In this document: piece by piece, positions 1 through 11,441 of the stretch
Layout of the letters: each line of letters begins with the position of its first letter
Position numbering within the stretch: the first letter of the stretch is position 1
Origin: Chlorophyllum brunneum
Taxonomy: Eukaryota > Basidiomycota > Agaricomycetes > Agaricales > Agaricaceae
Length of the DNA: 64,000 bases
Direction: 5' to 3'
NCBI GenBank assembly: GCA_963576785.1
Contig: OY756150.1
Coordinates: forward strand, 1,798,001 to 1,862,000
Notes under the pieces: generated by a model
Databases searched by the model: none
What the model was told of the DNA's origin: nothing
What the model saw: the letters and a program-made list of their open reading frames with translations, nothing else
Position numbers and translations under genes: made by a program

Positions 1-657
1 TCCGACGCCACCCCAAGACTCAACCAATTTATCATCGACGAAGGAAGAAGAGACCAACTGGAGAGACACCTATACGAAATCAACGACGACCTGCAACTAA
101 TCATCATCTCCAATATGCGAGCTCGGATGCATAGCATCCTTGTAGCCCTAGCCGAACGACTCAACATGTATGAATCAAGGGGCACAGAAAATCTCTCCCA
201 CCATATCGTTAACCGACTACTCGTCAGTAACGATCCGTTCCCCATCCAACATCATATCTGTCATAAATGCGAACAAAAGACACAAGAAGCAACAGCCGCC
301 GATCGACTACTCCATCCCGACATCGAAGAAGAAGTAGCCCATCTCCAAACCATCCTCACCACGGTAGTACCACCCATCACACCCATAACCTTCCATCCAC
401 CGCAGGGATACAACACATTGAAATCGGAAGGCGAAAAGGACAACGAATACTGGAGGGGTATAGTGCACAAGCTCTTAAGCAATCACACCAACGACAACAC
501 CACATACAATAACCACACCCACTTCCTATTCAAAGAAGGACCGCCACACGCACCCCTCTGGATCGGCTTACGACGTGTCGACAAAACACCTCTCATCGGG
601 GGAAACAAGAAGGACTTGGCCAGAGCCCTGGGAGCTGCCATACCTATGAACGAGTAA
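1..657 (+). CDS. Extra ORF3 of Gypsy copy A (partial, 5' end outside window)
   Basis: The frame is open from base 1 to a TAA at 655-657 (218 codons); its start lies left of the window. Its last ~70 residues match the last ~70 residues of the ORF3 after pol in Gypsy copy C (14963-15901). Shared positions include YW..I.H.L, HT..LF..G, P.WIG.R and TP.IG..K..L..AL. In both copies the ORF is followed by a purine tract and the LTR, so it is a regular gene of this family, in the place where env sits in other retroelements. I see no signal peptide or membrane segment, and a CX2C pair (CHKC) near the middle. I do not recognise a domain. The open frame in an otherwise old element suggests it was under selection or is a young copy. 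Function unknown. Confidence 0.6.
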   Translation, partial: SDATPRLNQFIIDEGRRDQLERHLYEINDDLQLIIISNMRARMHSILVALAERLNMYESRGTENLSHHIVNRLLVSNDPFPIQHHICHKCEQKTQEATAADRLLHPDIEEEVAHLQTILTTVVPPITPITFHPPQGYNTLKSEGEKDNEYWRGIVHKLLSNHTNDNTTYNNHTHFLFKEGPPHAPLWIGLRRVDKTPLIGGNKKDLARALGAAIPMNE

Positions 658-764
658 ATTCTCATCGCGCCTTCCCACCGTTTCCAAATTCCGTATGTTT
701 TACTTTACGAAGGACCTTTACAGTAATATGCATCATGAGGACATGAAGCTTGAAAGGGAGGTAT

Positions 765-1058
765 TGTTACAAACTATAGATAGACCGATCATTCCTATCT
801 CGCGCCCATTACCTTGTGTACCTTCACACCTGTTTCACTCCTCGTTTCATCTCCTGTTTCATCCCTAAAGGCTATGCCTCCTATCTGACTCATTTACTCC
901 TCTCCCTTATTATTAACTGTCACCTCTAGTATATAAAGTGTAGTAATACTTGATGTATTCCTTACACTTTACCAATCGTATCATCCCTTACTCTTTTCTC
1001 TACTTCCTTGTCTTTATCCAAAGACTTGCAACCTGAGTCTCAGACTAAGGTCGTAACA
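765..1058 (+). repeat. 3' LTR of Gypsy copy A
   Basis: The 294-bp repeat starts TGTTAC and ends TAACA, and is preceded by the purine tract GAAAGGGAGGTAT (752-764). It matches LTRs at 7640-7942, 9877-10169 and 15945-16121. It holds a TATA box (TATATAAAG) followed by ACACTTTACCAA, the putative transcript start used for self-priming (see copies B and C). Directly after it, at 1059, copia sequence resumes inside gag, so this element inserted into COP-a. Confidence 0.85.
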
Positions 1059-4000
1059 CCTTAATAGTTTCTCCCAAATTTGGGACAAAAATCAATTTGG
1101 CTATGCACCATGTGGTAAAGATCCCAAGCATAGACTCCGTTGCCTGGGGTGATTTGCTCGAACCTGGAGAGGTTCAGCCATTCTACCTTCCTTCTCCAGA
1201 GGAAATAGTAGCTCTGGCTATTAGGACCTACAAAGCAGAGTTCCCTCCTCTTCCTCGGGCCTCCCCTCCTACGGAGTGCTTTCAGAGTAAGAGATATTCT
1301 CTTACTCAGAAAAACAAGACCACTTATAGGTGACCTGCCACACTTACAGTATTGGTAGATGAGGCCTTCAAGTGGCTTGAAGGTGAGTAGGAGGTCGACA
1401 ATCTCATGGTGCCGGCTTAGGATGTTGCCTATGACATCTGCAACCCCAGAAACCTTGCAAACATCACAGGACCCTCTTCTGGGCCCCTTCCAAAGTCCCC
1501 AAAGTCTGAACCATTTGCTTCGGCACCTCAATCTGAGATGTCTCTTGGACTTTTGTTGACAGACTATGGAAGCGACTTCAAGAAGAAGGGAGGAGCTGGG
1601 TACATGATCAATTCAATCTCAGATACTCTTACTAACCCTGATACATAGTCCTGTCACCAATATGCCAACTGGCTGACTTTGCAAGGGCAAGGGCAAGGGA
1701 AAGGGATGTTGGGGGCCAGGCATTTAATTACGCAATCGGGATCTTTAGGATCCCATAATTATGTTGATACGTGCAAATTGATGAATGAGAAGTGTTTTAA
1801 CACTTCTCAATTTTCTTGCTTCTCAATGCACATGCCTAATCAGTATTTAAGAGTACTGGATCAAATAAGATCTCGATCGTTAAGCAATGATCAAATCATA
1901 ATGCCACTAGAAGAATATAGTGATAATGGTTATTAGACTCAGGGGTATCATGTCATTATACCCCTTATGCGGAAGACTTTATCAACTTCAAAGAACTCGA
2001 AGTTTTGATCCCAATTAAGACTGTAGGAGCACAAGGCCCCTATCTTAATGCAGTTGGTCTTGGCGCAGTTATGCTTAAGCATAGAGTCTATAACAGGAAG
2101 ACTGACAGCGTTCAACCAATGCAGATATTAATATATCCAGTCTTCCTTCTAAAAGGAACCTTTGAATGACTAATGTCAGTGGGACAGTTATGCCAAGATG
2201 GCAAAACTGTTAGAACAGATGCCAACGAATTAGTAGTAGTTGATAGTGAAGGAAATGCTATTCTTCAAGCATATCTTTCAGCAAGTCGTAACACTACTTT
2301 ACATTTTGTTAATACCAAAATTATACATTCGGAACAAGCAGCTATGACTGCGGATCCAATCATTGGCTACAAAGTTGTACATGTGAGATTAGGACATCCC
2401 TCTACTCATATTCTCAATCATTTTGAGAAAAATACGATTGGGTTTACTCTGGTATGGATTCCCAAGCAAAAACCAGTCTGTGACGGTTGTGCCAAGGGAA
2501 AGATGCACCAGAAACCCTTTAGAAAGAACCCTACATGTGCAAAGCGTCCATTCAAAAGAATTCACTTGGATTTAGTTGAACTTCCAATTCTTTCTTACCA
2601 TAAATTTAAATGGGTCATGACCATAATGGATGACTTTTCCTCTCATGGATGGATCTGCCTCCTCCATAAGAAATCAGAAGCAGCAGAAGAAATGAAAAAT
2701 TTCATTGCCTTAATTCAGACTCAATACAAGACTAAATTAAAAAATCTCTGCACTGATAGAGGAGGAGAGTATGCAACTGACAAGTTACAATCTCATTTGC
2801 ACTCATTAGGGATTATACATGAGACTAGTGCACTGCACATACACTAACAAAACAGTCAAGGAAAATGCTTGAACCAAACTTTGATGGATAAAGCAGAAGC
2901 CATGAGGCATCATGCTTGTATTCCTGATGGTTGGTGGGAGTTTTCTATAGATCATGTGATACATATCTATAATAAAACACCGGTATCATGGCTCATGTGG
3001 AAAACACCTTATAAAGTGTTGAATCAGAAGATTCCAGACATCTCCAAAGAGAGAGTCTTTGGCTGTGGTGCTTATGTCTTTCTCCCAAAAGAGATAAGAG
3101 ACAATAAACTGACAGCAAAGTCAGAACTCATGATTTTCCTTGGTTGGACATCAGATAGGAAAAATTATCATTTCATGAGGCACCTAAATGGAAATGTAAT
3201 CTACACCTCTCCAACAGCTGTATTCAGCAAAGAACACTTCCCTAAATGTATTGGGAAGAAGTGAGAAGAACGGATGAACCAACCATCATCTTCTACTTCT
3301 CAAAGCACACCTTCGGAAGTAATTGTCTTCCATACTCCAGATCCATCTACTGGTTTACCTATTGATAGACTAACAAATCCTATACTCCGAACTTCTCCTG
3401 AAAGTTCTCTGGAAGATAGGACTTATAGATCTGTTCATGGACGAATTCCAACTCCTTTCCCTGATCCTAAACAGAATAAAGGAAAGGGAAAAGCACCAAA
3501 TATTGATACAGATGTTCAGGAGGAGTGGGATGGTATTGTGCAAAACATTCTCTTTCTACCAAGAGAAGCACAAACACCAGAAGACAATGATAGTGATGGA
3601 TTATCATATGCTGATCCATCTAATCACCCTGAAGGTTCCAATGATCTGCCTTCTCAAAGAGATGATCCAGATATACAACTGTTCATACCCTACACCCCTG
3701 TTGAAGATGATTGGGATGCTGGTCCTTCTGTACCATGAGGTCACTCGGATCAAATACTGGTTCCTGAAATACCTCAGAGACTGCAAAGAACCAGAAAAGT
3801 ACCTGAACATCCAGGAAACTTCTATGGTTCTACAAAGCATCCGACCAAAATTCTCCAGGACTATGAGATGTTCCAACCTCCTAAGTCGAAGTTGACAAGT
3901 TCTACAAGTAGACTTGTTAGACAAATTCGATTAGAGGCTTTTAAACCCAGAATAATTGATAGACATTCTCAGCATGAAGCTTCTACATTAGAAGACTTAT

Positions 4001-5588
4001 GCAAAGAAGGAGGAGTAGGGATGATCAATTATCTGTGTGCTCAAAAAGTCGAATCACCATTAGTTCCTATTTCTTTCAAGGATCTAGATTGACTACCATC
4101 AGAAGAGAAATCTAAATGGTGGAAAGCATGCTTAGAAGAGTTAAATTCACTCAGAGAAAGACATGTTTATGACTTAGCTAAACTTCTGCCTGGAAGAAAA
4201 GCAGTCAAAAATAGATGGGTCTTCACACCTAAATCAGATGGTCAATACCGTGCTTGACTAGTAGCTAAAGGATTCTCTCAGATAGAGGGAATTGATTACG
4301 ATGAACTATTTTCACTAGTAGTCCATTATGAGATAGCACAACTCATATTTGCAGTTACTGCCCTCAACAATTGGGAGATGCTCAGTTTAGATGTTAAAAC
4401 TGCTTATCTCTATGGAAAACTGGATGAAGAGCTCTATATGGAACTTCCAGAAGGTTTCAATACAGGTCATGGTAATATGGTTTGGAAATTAAACTGAGCC
4501 ATTTATGGACTAAAGCAATCTGGACAACAATGGTGGAAGGAATTGACTAAGTCAATGACTAACCTAGGATTTGTCTGATCCAAACTAGATGCTGGAGTCT
4601 ATTATTACTATGATCCTGAAACCAAAGAGCTTATTATAGCTCTAGTCTATGTAGATGACTCAATATTCATTGGAATTAGAGGCTCTAGACTTCTACATGA
4701 GAAGCGAGCACTCTTTATGAAAAAATGGGAATGCTGAGACCTTGGTCCAACCAAAGAGTTTCTTGGCATGAAAATTTCGTGAAATCCTATAAACCAATCA
4801 ATTACCCTAGACCAAATAGATTATCTAGGAAAAGTACTTGATCAATTTAAAGTAATTGGAAAGGAAGAAATCCCATTACCAAATGGATTTATCTTTGAAT
4901 CCAATACAGGACAAGCAACACCTGACTTCATAAAGAGGTATCAACAGTTAGTAGGATCAGTTATGTACCTGATGATAGGTAGTCAGCCTGATATAGCCTT
5001 TGCCACTGTCAAGTTATCACAACATATGACCAACCCTACTAAAGTACATTATAATGCAGGCCTACATTTGCTAAAGTATCTTAATGCTACTCACAAATAT
5101 AGAATTACCTATAATGGAAGTTCTATGCAAGGCCTTAATGCCTTTTCTGACTCTGATTGGGCTGGTGATCCAATTAGTTGTAAATCTGTAACTGGATATT
5201 AGCCAGTGGAGCAATCACTTGGTTAAGTAGGAAACAGAAAACCATTGCATTATCTTCCACTGAAGCCAAGTATATGGCTTTGTCAGATTGTAGTCAACAA
5301 CTCGTTTGGACTGTCAATTTGTTGGAAGAAATTGGTATCCAATCATTGGCTCCTTATCTCTTCAGTGATAATAAGGGCTCAATATTTTGGACAAAAAATC
5401 CAGTAACAGAAAAACGATCAAAACATGTCGACATCAAATACTATTACATTCGTGATTTGGTAGAAGACAGAAAGATTGAAATATTCTCTGTGAAAGGCAC
5501 GGAAAACCCTGCCAATATTCTCACAAAAAATTTAGACAAAATTAAATTCAATCTATTCCAACCTCACCTTGGCTTGACGTTTGAGTGA
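1059..5588 (+). pseudogene. COP-a Gag-Pol polyprotein remnant
   Basis: Recognisable parts: gag spacer (1100-1900), protease and pre-integrase region (1930-2450), integrase zinc arm (CDGCAKGK, ~2480) and integrase core with aspartates near 2570 and 2755 (TDRGGEYA). A proline/acid-rich linker (3274-3738) follows. RT contains YVDD (near 4650, LVYVDDSIFIG) and Copia RNase H follows (5100-5588, ending LTKNLDKIKFNLF). The frame is broken by many stops. Most are TGA where related copies have CGA, as at 4091 and 4257, which is the signature of CpG deamination. Seven of the stops are shared with COP-c (36421-37530), so the two descend from an already damaged copy. Not functional. Confidence 0.85.
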
Positions 5589-5622
5589 TTACAACTCTAT
5601 ATCAATACAGAGCAAGGAGAAG

Positions 5623-6195
5623 TGTTGAAGTTTCAGACATATTCTAGAAATAGACTATGAAGTCATTATGATAATAATAGACTGATCTGTTACTTTTCAG
5701 TAACTTCAAATCCGTAGTAACTTCCTATGAGTTGCTCTGCATATGATGAGAGTCATAAGTACTTGATAGATTATTCTACAAAGTACCAATGACTAGTATA
5801 CTACATTCTGCAGTACTCCGCAGGCACTACACCGCAGTTAAAGGGAGTCATAAGGAACATTCCATGTATTCCTAAAATTTTATGTAGTATGACTTGCCTA
5901 TGTACAATATGTATATAAACCCCATGTAGCAGACCTAGTTCTGCATCTTGTTCAATCAAACAACTTCTCTCATCATTTCCTACATTCTTCAGTACAACCC
6001 AAACACCAATTTACTTGACTTCGATCTTGTTAATACTGATATTGACCATTTCATCAATAATATCTGTCTATCCGAATTACCTTTCTACAGGTATCAGATA
6101 GAAGCTTATTATCTCGGTGAGTAGACCCTACGTTCTCTCCCACTGCATTTACTGCTGCCCCCAGCAAACAACTTGTTACGGTCATTTCCTCAACA
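5623..6195 (+). repeat. 3' LTR of COP-a
   Basis: The 573-bp repeat starts TGTTGAAG and ends CTCAACA, preceded by the purine tract AAGGAGAAG. It is the same LTR as 25858-26429 and 31820-32388 in inverse orientation. A TATA-like TATATAAACC lies near 5910. Confidence 0.85.
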
Positions 6196-6425
6196 TCCAG
6201 AGCAGTCATAGCAAGCTTGTAGGTTCGAGGATCCAGTCCAGAGACACTGGCAGCAAACTTGACCTCACAGAAACCAGAATTAGCCAGTAAAGCCTCTTTT
6301 TCATCATCTTCTTCAACCAGAGGGTTTACTTTGGCCTTCCACCACTCCCTAGGCTCTTTTCTCACTTGATTTGAATGCCTATGATGTGGTGGTTCAGTAG
6401 AGGGTGTAGAACAAGCTAGAGGGGT
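6196..6425 (-). pseudogene. Fragment of a second copia polyprotein
   Basis: The minus strand reads a stretch with EALLANSGFCEVKFAASVSG followed by LDPRTYKLAM. That is the acidic linker and the start of the conserved block just before RT in basidiomycete copia polyproteins (family pattern recognised from general knowledge). It is not the same family as COP-a, whose LTR abuts it at 6195. A LINE tail (poly-T from ~6426) cuts its other side. It is only a scrap of about 75 codons. Confidence 0.5.
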
Positions 6426-7639
6426 CTTTTTTTTTTTTTGAATCATGGCCTAAGGCCAATTCATTACACAGTGCTCAAACATAGCCATGGCCGGAATACA
6501 AAAAGTAGACTAGTGGGTATCTATGGAGAAGTGGTAATTACACCCTATCAAGCATGAGTGCTATTGCCCAAGACCAACAGCAGGAAGAGTTGCATCCTAC
6601 TCCCAAGCCCAAAGGGTGAGGAGAGTGGATGCCAGAGGAGGTGAGTGAGCAGAGAGGTCCCCCAACCAGTGACCCAGTCCAAAGACCAGGCCTAGTCAGT
6701 AGGTATTAATTCACTGTAAATGCCTGGCAGTGGAGATGTACCCAGTTACTAGCCCAACTAAGTCCCCAACTCCCTTTTACTTGGAACCCAATCCCCCAGC
6801 CATGGTCACCCTTGCCAGAGTAATTGGCTGCACTATTTGAGTGGCTATTGGTATCTTCACCACTCCTAGTTGCTGTGAGGGTCAGGTCTGTTCATCAGTC
6901 ATCAAGTGCATTCACCAGGTCTTTGTCAGGGGTCTCTAGTGCCAAACAATAACCTTCCTGCCCTAAGCCAGTTATCCAATCCCCTGAGGGATGGATGGGA
7001 AGGTGAACACCTGAGGGTTTGTCTTCAAGAACTTGATGAGAGCACCCCCTAGAGGAGTCAAACCTTGGACATGAGATATGAATATGCATACAGGACTTGA
7101 AAAGAGCTCCATATGAACACCAGAATAGTTCATTCTAGAAGAATTGAGACCTATAGGCCCCAATTGGCACATGGTTGAGTATAACCCTACACATACAGGC
7201 TAACAGCAAGTTGGACTCTACTGTGGTAGAAAGCAGCCGTGAACCTCCATTGAGGTAAGTGGGCTGGAGAGGCTTACTATTATGCCCTTTGAGAGCCATG
7301 AACTAGCTACCCAAGTAAGAAGGATCCTGGAATTGAGTAATCCAGGCATTCTGGCAGGATTCAACAACCTTCCGACAAAGGGAGTTAAGAGAGGTTTGTG
7401 GACAGGAACCTGCAGCAACCCAGAGTTTGGTACAGTACTGATGTATGACACCATAAATGGCCTACTTCTTCAAGAAGTAAGTGTGCCAAATATAAAGGGA
7501 GCATTTGGGGTGACCTCCAAACCATTCCACAAGAACATTACATATGGCAAGTGAATGAGCTTGGCCAGAGTGAACAAAAGGGTCCACTGCCCTCCTAGCA
7601 GTACCAGGGGAGTTAGTGAACAAAACAATGGAGTCACAG
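6426..7639 (-). mobile_element. LINE-B 3' part (5' truncated), minus strand
   Basis: Poly-T at 6426-6440 followed by a conserved tail (GGCCTAAGGCCAA) marks the 3' end. The same tail occurs at 62131-62348. Reading right to left, 7639-7250 encodes the end of ORF2, from the RNase H segment to the C-terminal region, matching the plus-strand copy at 61500-62000. Frames are broken. The right side is cut by the Gypsy B LTR at 7640. The stretch 6440-6890 is LINE 3' UTR and I see no gene in it. Confidence 0.7.
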
Positions 7640-7942
7640 TGTTATGAACTATAGATAGACAGTACATTCCTATCATGTACCTGTTGTACTCATCATTCCT
7701 ATGTATCTGTTTCATCCCCTGTTTCATCCCTTATGGCTGTACTCTTACTGACTTGTTCTACTCATCATCTATGACTCCTTTACTCTGCTCCCTTATTCTT
7801 AGCTCTCACCACTAGTATATAAAGCATAGTAATACTTGATGTATTCCTTACACTTTACCAATTGTATCATCTCTTTCTCTTCTCCACTTCCTTGTCTTTA
7901 TCCAAGGACTTGCAACCTGAGTCCTAGACTAAGGTTGTAACA
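7640..7942 (+). repeat. 5' LTR of Gypsy copy B
   Basis: The 303-bp repeat starts TGTTATG and ends TAACA, with TATATAAAG at 7816-7824. It is followed by a primer site and gag, so it is the 5' LTR. It matches the LTRs of copies A and C. Confidence 0.85.
7816..7862 (+). promoter_or_regulatory. LTR TATA box and predicted transcript start (copy B)
   Basis: TATATAAAG (7816-7824) is followed 34 nt after its first base by ACACTTTACCAA (7850-7861). Those 12 bases are the exact reverse complement of TTGGTAAAGTGT just behind the LTR. In Tf1/sushi elements the first bases of the mRNA pair with the primer site, so the transcript is inferred to begin at or next to 7850. Confidence 0.65.
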
Positions 7943-7943
7943 T

Positions 7944-7955
7944 TTGGTAAAGTGT
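7944..7955 (+). promoter_or_regulatory. Self-complementary primer binding site (copy B)
   Basis: TTGGTAAAGTGT begins 2 nt after the LTR end (7942). It is perfectly complementary to 7850-7861 in the LTR, as expected for self-primed reverse transcription (Tf1-type). A tRNA whose 3' end is CACTTTACCA could also fit, so the self-priming call rests on the perfect match and on the chromodomain lineage of the element. Confidence 0.65.
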
Positions 7956-8035
7956 CATTTGACTCACCTTGCAAGAGAGGTGCCACTATTCGTAGCTAAG
8001 CTTGGAATAATAGCCTCTGACCAGGATGACAGTAT

Positions 8036-9199
8036 ATGAGCAGCAGTAGCTCATCGAGAACACTGAGAAAACTAAGAGCTCTAAGACTAACAGATATCCA
8101 GGGATCACCTGTAACCACTGGATCCAAACAACAAACAGAACCAGAAATCCCTGAAGGCCTTAGGCAGCAGAAATCCAAACACAGCATAGACAAAGACATA
8201 GCTCTTTTCGAGACCCTATTCAACACAAACATTGCCAAGACCACATCTGACATAGAAGTTGCCAAAGCCCCATCTGATACAGAAATTGCCAAGACCCATA
8301 AGAATGAACACAGTGAACCAGAAACTGAATCAAAAATGGCTGATGAAATCAATTTCCCAAAGAACTTAGCCCTGGAACCAGGATATTTCAATGGAGATAG
8401 AACCAAATTCAACAATTGGTGGAGAGCAATGTCCTTGTGGACACTCTTCAACAAAATTGATGACAATGAGCAAAAGATAATTGGAGTATTGGCATAAATA
8501 AAAGGAGGATTAGCAGGTCCTTACACCAATGCCAAGTTACAGACAATTCAAGACAAGAAAACACTGGAATTTGATGACTTCACAAAGGAGATGGTAGCCA
8601 CCTTCTCCTTGGGGAATAGGAAAGCAATAGCAGAAGAAGAAATCAAGTTGTTTAAACAGGGAAAGAGGAACACTGCAGACTTCTTAATAGAATTTGAAGT
8701 ATTGAAAACCCAAGCAGGAACAGATGATGCTCACACCATATCCCTTCTCAAACAACATACCAGAGCAGACATTATCTGAACCATTGTAGGCTATTCATCA
8801 GCCTCAATCCCAGATACATACAACAAATGGAGGAACACAATCCTTACAGTAGGACAAGGATATGAAATGGCAGACATTACCCAAGGAGATGTCAGAACAA
8901 GCACAGGAGTCACATATGGAGGTGGAGGACAACCAATGGAGATTGGTAGACAAAGGGCAGATACTGATTGAAATGGCAAACCAAGATGTTTCAACTACAA
9001 CCTATATGGGCATATCGCCAAATATTACTGTAAGAAGACAAAGGTCACATACATCAAAATAATGTGCTATAATTGTGGCAAGCAAGGCTATATCTTGAAG
9101 AATTGTAAAGCACCGAAGAAAGTGCACATTAGAGAGGTTACCAAGGAAACTGAGCAAGAAGAAGAGGCAAAGGAAGATTTTGCCAAAGACTCCAAGTAG
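8036..9199 (+). pseudogene. Gag of Gypsy copy B (decayed)
   Basis: ATG at 8036 opens a serine-rich start (MSSSSSSRTLRK). The frame holds to a TAG at 9197-9199 (388 codons) apart from in-frame stops near 8495 and 8777 and before the zinc knuckles. The Tf1-like gag core (YFNGDRTKFNNWWRAMSLW) lies near residue 120. Two CCHC-type knuckles follow near 9000-9110; the first is damaged, the second is CYNCGKQGYILKNC with H replaced by Y. The terminal TAG is shared with copy C, so it is probably the native end of gag rather than decay. Pol continues in the -1 frame. Confidence 0.8.
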
Positions 9200-9414
9200 G
9201 CACAAACCTGCAAGCCAATAAACCTAGAGTTCCTGTTTTACTTCACAATAGACGATATGTGATTCCACAGAAACAGAACTTGATACACAAACTTCTCCTT
9301 GATTCAACAATTAGAACAAGGAAGGGACCTAAACAAATCACCACACTGGTAGACTCCGGTTGCACCCACACATGCATAGTATAGAGAATAGTAGAAGAAG
9401 AACAAATCAGGACA
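9150..9414 (+). pseudogene. Start of pol (protease) of Gypsy copy B
   Basis: In the -1 frame relative to gag, the sequence is open from before the gag stop through VGTNLQANKPRVPV to the aspartic protease motif LVDSGCTHTCI (about 9350-9380). A TAG follows almost at once. The element is cut at about 9414, where the 5' end of a LINE-A begins, so RT and integrase are absent. Confidence 0.7.
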
Positions 9415-9876
9415 TCCCTTCTTTGACTCATACCACCACCATCAATTTACAAAAGTTGATCTTACGGTACTAGTCTACAGTACAGAGGATATACAATGCC
9501 TGCATTATGCTCTAACCTCTCTCTGAGAGAGACCACACCTGATGGCGATAGGGATGTCTTCAGGGACACACCACATGTTCCAGCCTCCTCCATCTTCGTA
9601 GCCTCTACAGCTTTACCCCCTCCAGGTATCCTGTTCCCTAGGATGCCATCTATGACCAGGCCTTTCATCCCCACAGACCAGGCCTATAGCAACACCATCC
9701 CCCTGTCAGTTCTCAGCAGAAAGCCATCAATACCCCCACCATCCTCGATACCTCTCATTAGTGAAGTAGAAAAGATGGCCCACCAATCATCCAAACAAGT
9801 AAGGCCAGAGGGCGACCACTACTACTCAGGAGAAGACAATGGAAAAAACTGGGCCAATCAAGTGGAGGAAGAATTG
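9415..9876 (+). mobile_element. LINE-A 5' fragment with ORF1 start
   Basis: From TCCCTTCTTTGACTC onward this matches the 5' end of the nearly complete LINE-A at 46695. ORF1 starts at ATG 9496 (MPALCSNLSL...). It stays open until Gypsy copy C cuts it at 9877, right after GAAGAATTG; the intact LINE-A reads on from the same GAAGAATTG (near 47145). Because the ORF1 start is at the same distance from both 5' ends, the LINE-A 5' boundary can be placed with some confidence. Confidence 0.75.
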
Positions 9877-10169
9877 TGTTATGAACTATAGATAGACAGT
9901 ACATTCCTATCATGTGCCCGTCACATTTATCATTCCTACATATCTGTTTCACCCCTTATGGCTGTACTCTTACTGACTCGTTCTACTCATCCCCTATGAC
10001 TCCTTTACTCTGCTCCTTTATTCTTAGCTCATACCACTAGTATATAAAGTATAGTAATACTTGATATATTCCTTACACTTTACCAATCGTATCATCCCTT
10101 ACTCTCTTCTCTATTTCCTTGTCTTTATCCAAAGACTTGCAACCTGAGTCTTAGACTAAGGTCATAACA
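9877..10169 (+). repeat. 5' LTR of Gypsy copy C
   Basis: The 293-bp repeat starts TGTTATG and ends TAACA, with a TATA box at 10041-10049 and ACACTTTACCAA at 10075-10086. It is near-identical to 7640-7942. Confidence 0.85.
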
Positions 10170-10170
10170 T

Positions 10171-10182
10171 TTGGTAAAGTGT
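10171..10182 (+). promoter_or_regulatory. Self-complementary primer binding site (copy C)
   Basis: TTGGTAAAGTGT starts 2 nt after the LTR and is the perfect reverse complement of 10075-10086. The same pair is conserved in copy B although the surrounding sequence has drifted. Confidence 0.65.
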
Positions 10183-10262
10183 CATTCAACTCACCTTGCA
10201 AGAAAGGTGCCACTATTTGTAACTAGGCTTGGAATAATAGCCTCCAACCAGGACAACAGTAT

Positions 10263-11441
10263 ATGAGCAGCAGTAGCTCATCGAGAACACCAAGAAAACC
10301 AAGAGCTCCGAGACCAACAGATATCCAGGGATCACTAGTAACCACCGGATCCAAATGACGAACAGAACCAGAAATCCCTGAAAGCCTTAAATGGCAGAAA
10401 TCCGACTACAGTATAGAAGAAGACACAGCTCTTTTCGAGACCCTATTTAACACAGAAGTTGCCGAGACCACATTTGACATAGAAGTTGCTGAGACCCCAT
10501 TCGATACAGAAATCGCCGAAGCCACATCTGACATAGAAGTCGCCGAGACCTACGAAAACAAACATAGTGAACCAGAGACAGAATCAAAAATGGCCAATGA
10601 AATCAACTTCCCAAAGAACCTAGCCCCAGAACCAGGATACTTCAATGGAGATAGAACCAAGTTTGACAATTGGTGGAGAGCGATGTCCTTATGGACACTC
10701 TTCAACAAAATCGACGAGCAAAAGATAATTGGAATACTAGCTTGAATGAAAGGGGGACTCACAGGTCCCTATGCCAATGCCAAATTACAAATGATTCAAG
10801 ATAAGAAAACACCAGCATTTGATGACTTCACAAAGGAGATGGTAGCCACCTTCTCCATGGGGAATAGAAAAGCGATAGCAGAAGGAGAAATCGAATTGTT
10901 CAAATAGGGAAAGAGGAATACTGCGGACTTCTTAATAGAGTTTGAAGCATTAAAAACCCAAGCAGGAACAGACGATGCACATGCCATATTCCTCCTCAAA
11001 CAACACACCAGAGTAGACATCATCCAAACTATTGTAGGCTATCCGGCAGCCTCAATCCCAGATACATACAGCAAATGGAAAAACACCATCCTCGCAGTAG
11101 GACAGGAGTACGAAACAATGGACATCACACGAGGAGATGTCAGAACAAGCACAGGAGTCACCTTTGGAGGTGGAGGACAACCAATGGAGATTGGTAGACA
11201 GAGGGCAGACACCGATTAAAACGGCAAGCCGAGGTGTTTTAACTGTAACCTCTACAGGCATATTGCCAAATACTGCCACAAGAAGACGAAGATAGCATAC
11301 ACCAAAATAACATGCTATAACTGTGGCAAACAGGACCACATCTCGAGGAACTGTAAAGCACTGAAGAAAGCGCACATCAGAGAGGTCACCGAGGAGATAG
11401 AGGAAGAGACAAAAGAGGATTTTGTCAAAGGCTCCAAGTAG
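10263..11441 (+). pseudogene. Gag of Gypsy copy C (decayed)
   Basis: The frame runs from ATG 10263 to TAG 11439-11441 (393 codons) with several internal stops. After the serine-rich start there is a short degenerate repeat built on SDIEVAET (residues ~75-100), then the gag core (YFNGDRTKFDNWWRAM). Two zinc knuckles follow near 11236-11350; the second is the clear CYNCGKQDHISRNC. Internal stops at the positions of copy B often differ in codon (TGA in one, TAA in the other), which fits an ancestral CGA. It overlaps pol, which lies in the -1 frame. Confidence 0.8.

Larger units (their letters stand above)
1059..6195 (+). mobile_element. Ty1/Copia element COP-a, decayed, 5' end outside window
   Basis: This is a plus-strand copia of the same family as COP-b and COP-c. 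The visible part starts inside gag, where Gypsy A inserted, and ends with a complete 573-bp LTR (5623-6195). Coding order is the gag spacer, protease, integrase, RT, RNase H, which is the Ty1/Copia order. The right flank is a fragment of a different copia. The left LTR lies beyond Gypsy A, outside the window. Confidence 0.85.

Noticed and set aside
4091..5204. Many in-frame TGA codons in copia and Gypsy genes might mean that UGA is a sense codon in this organism
   Set aside because: Related copies have CGA (Arg) or CAA at the same places and TAG/TAA also occur. The pattern is that of CpG deamination, not recoding.
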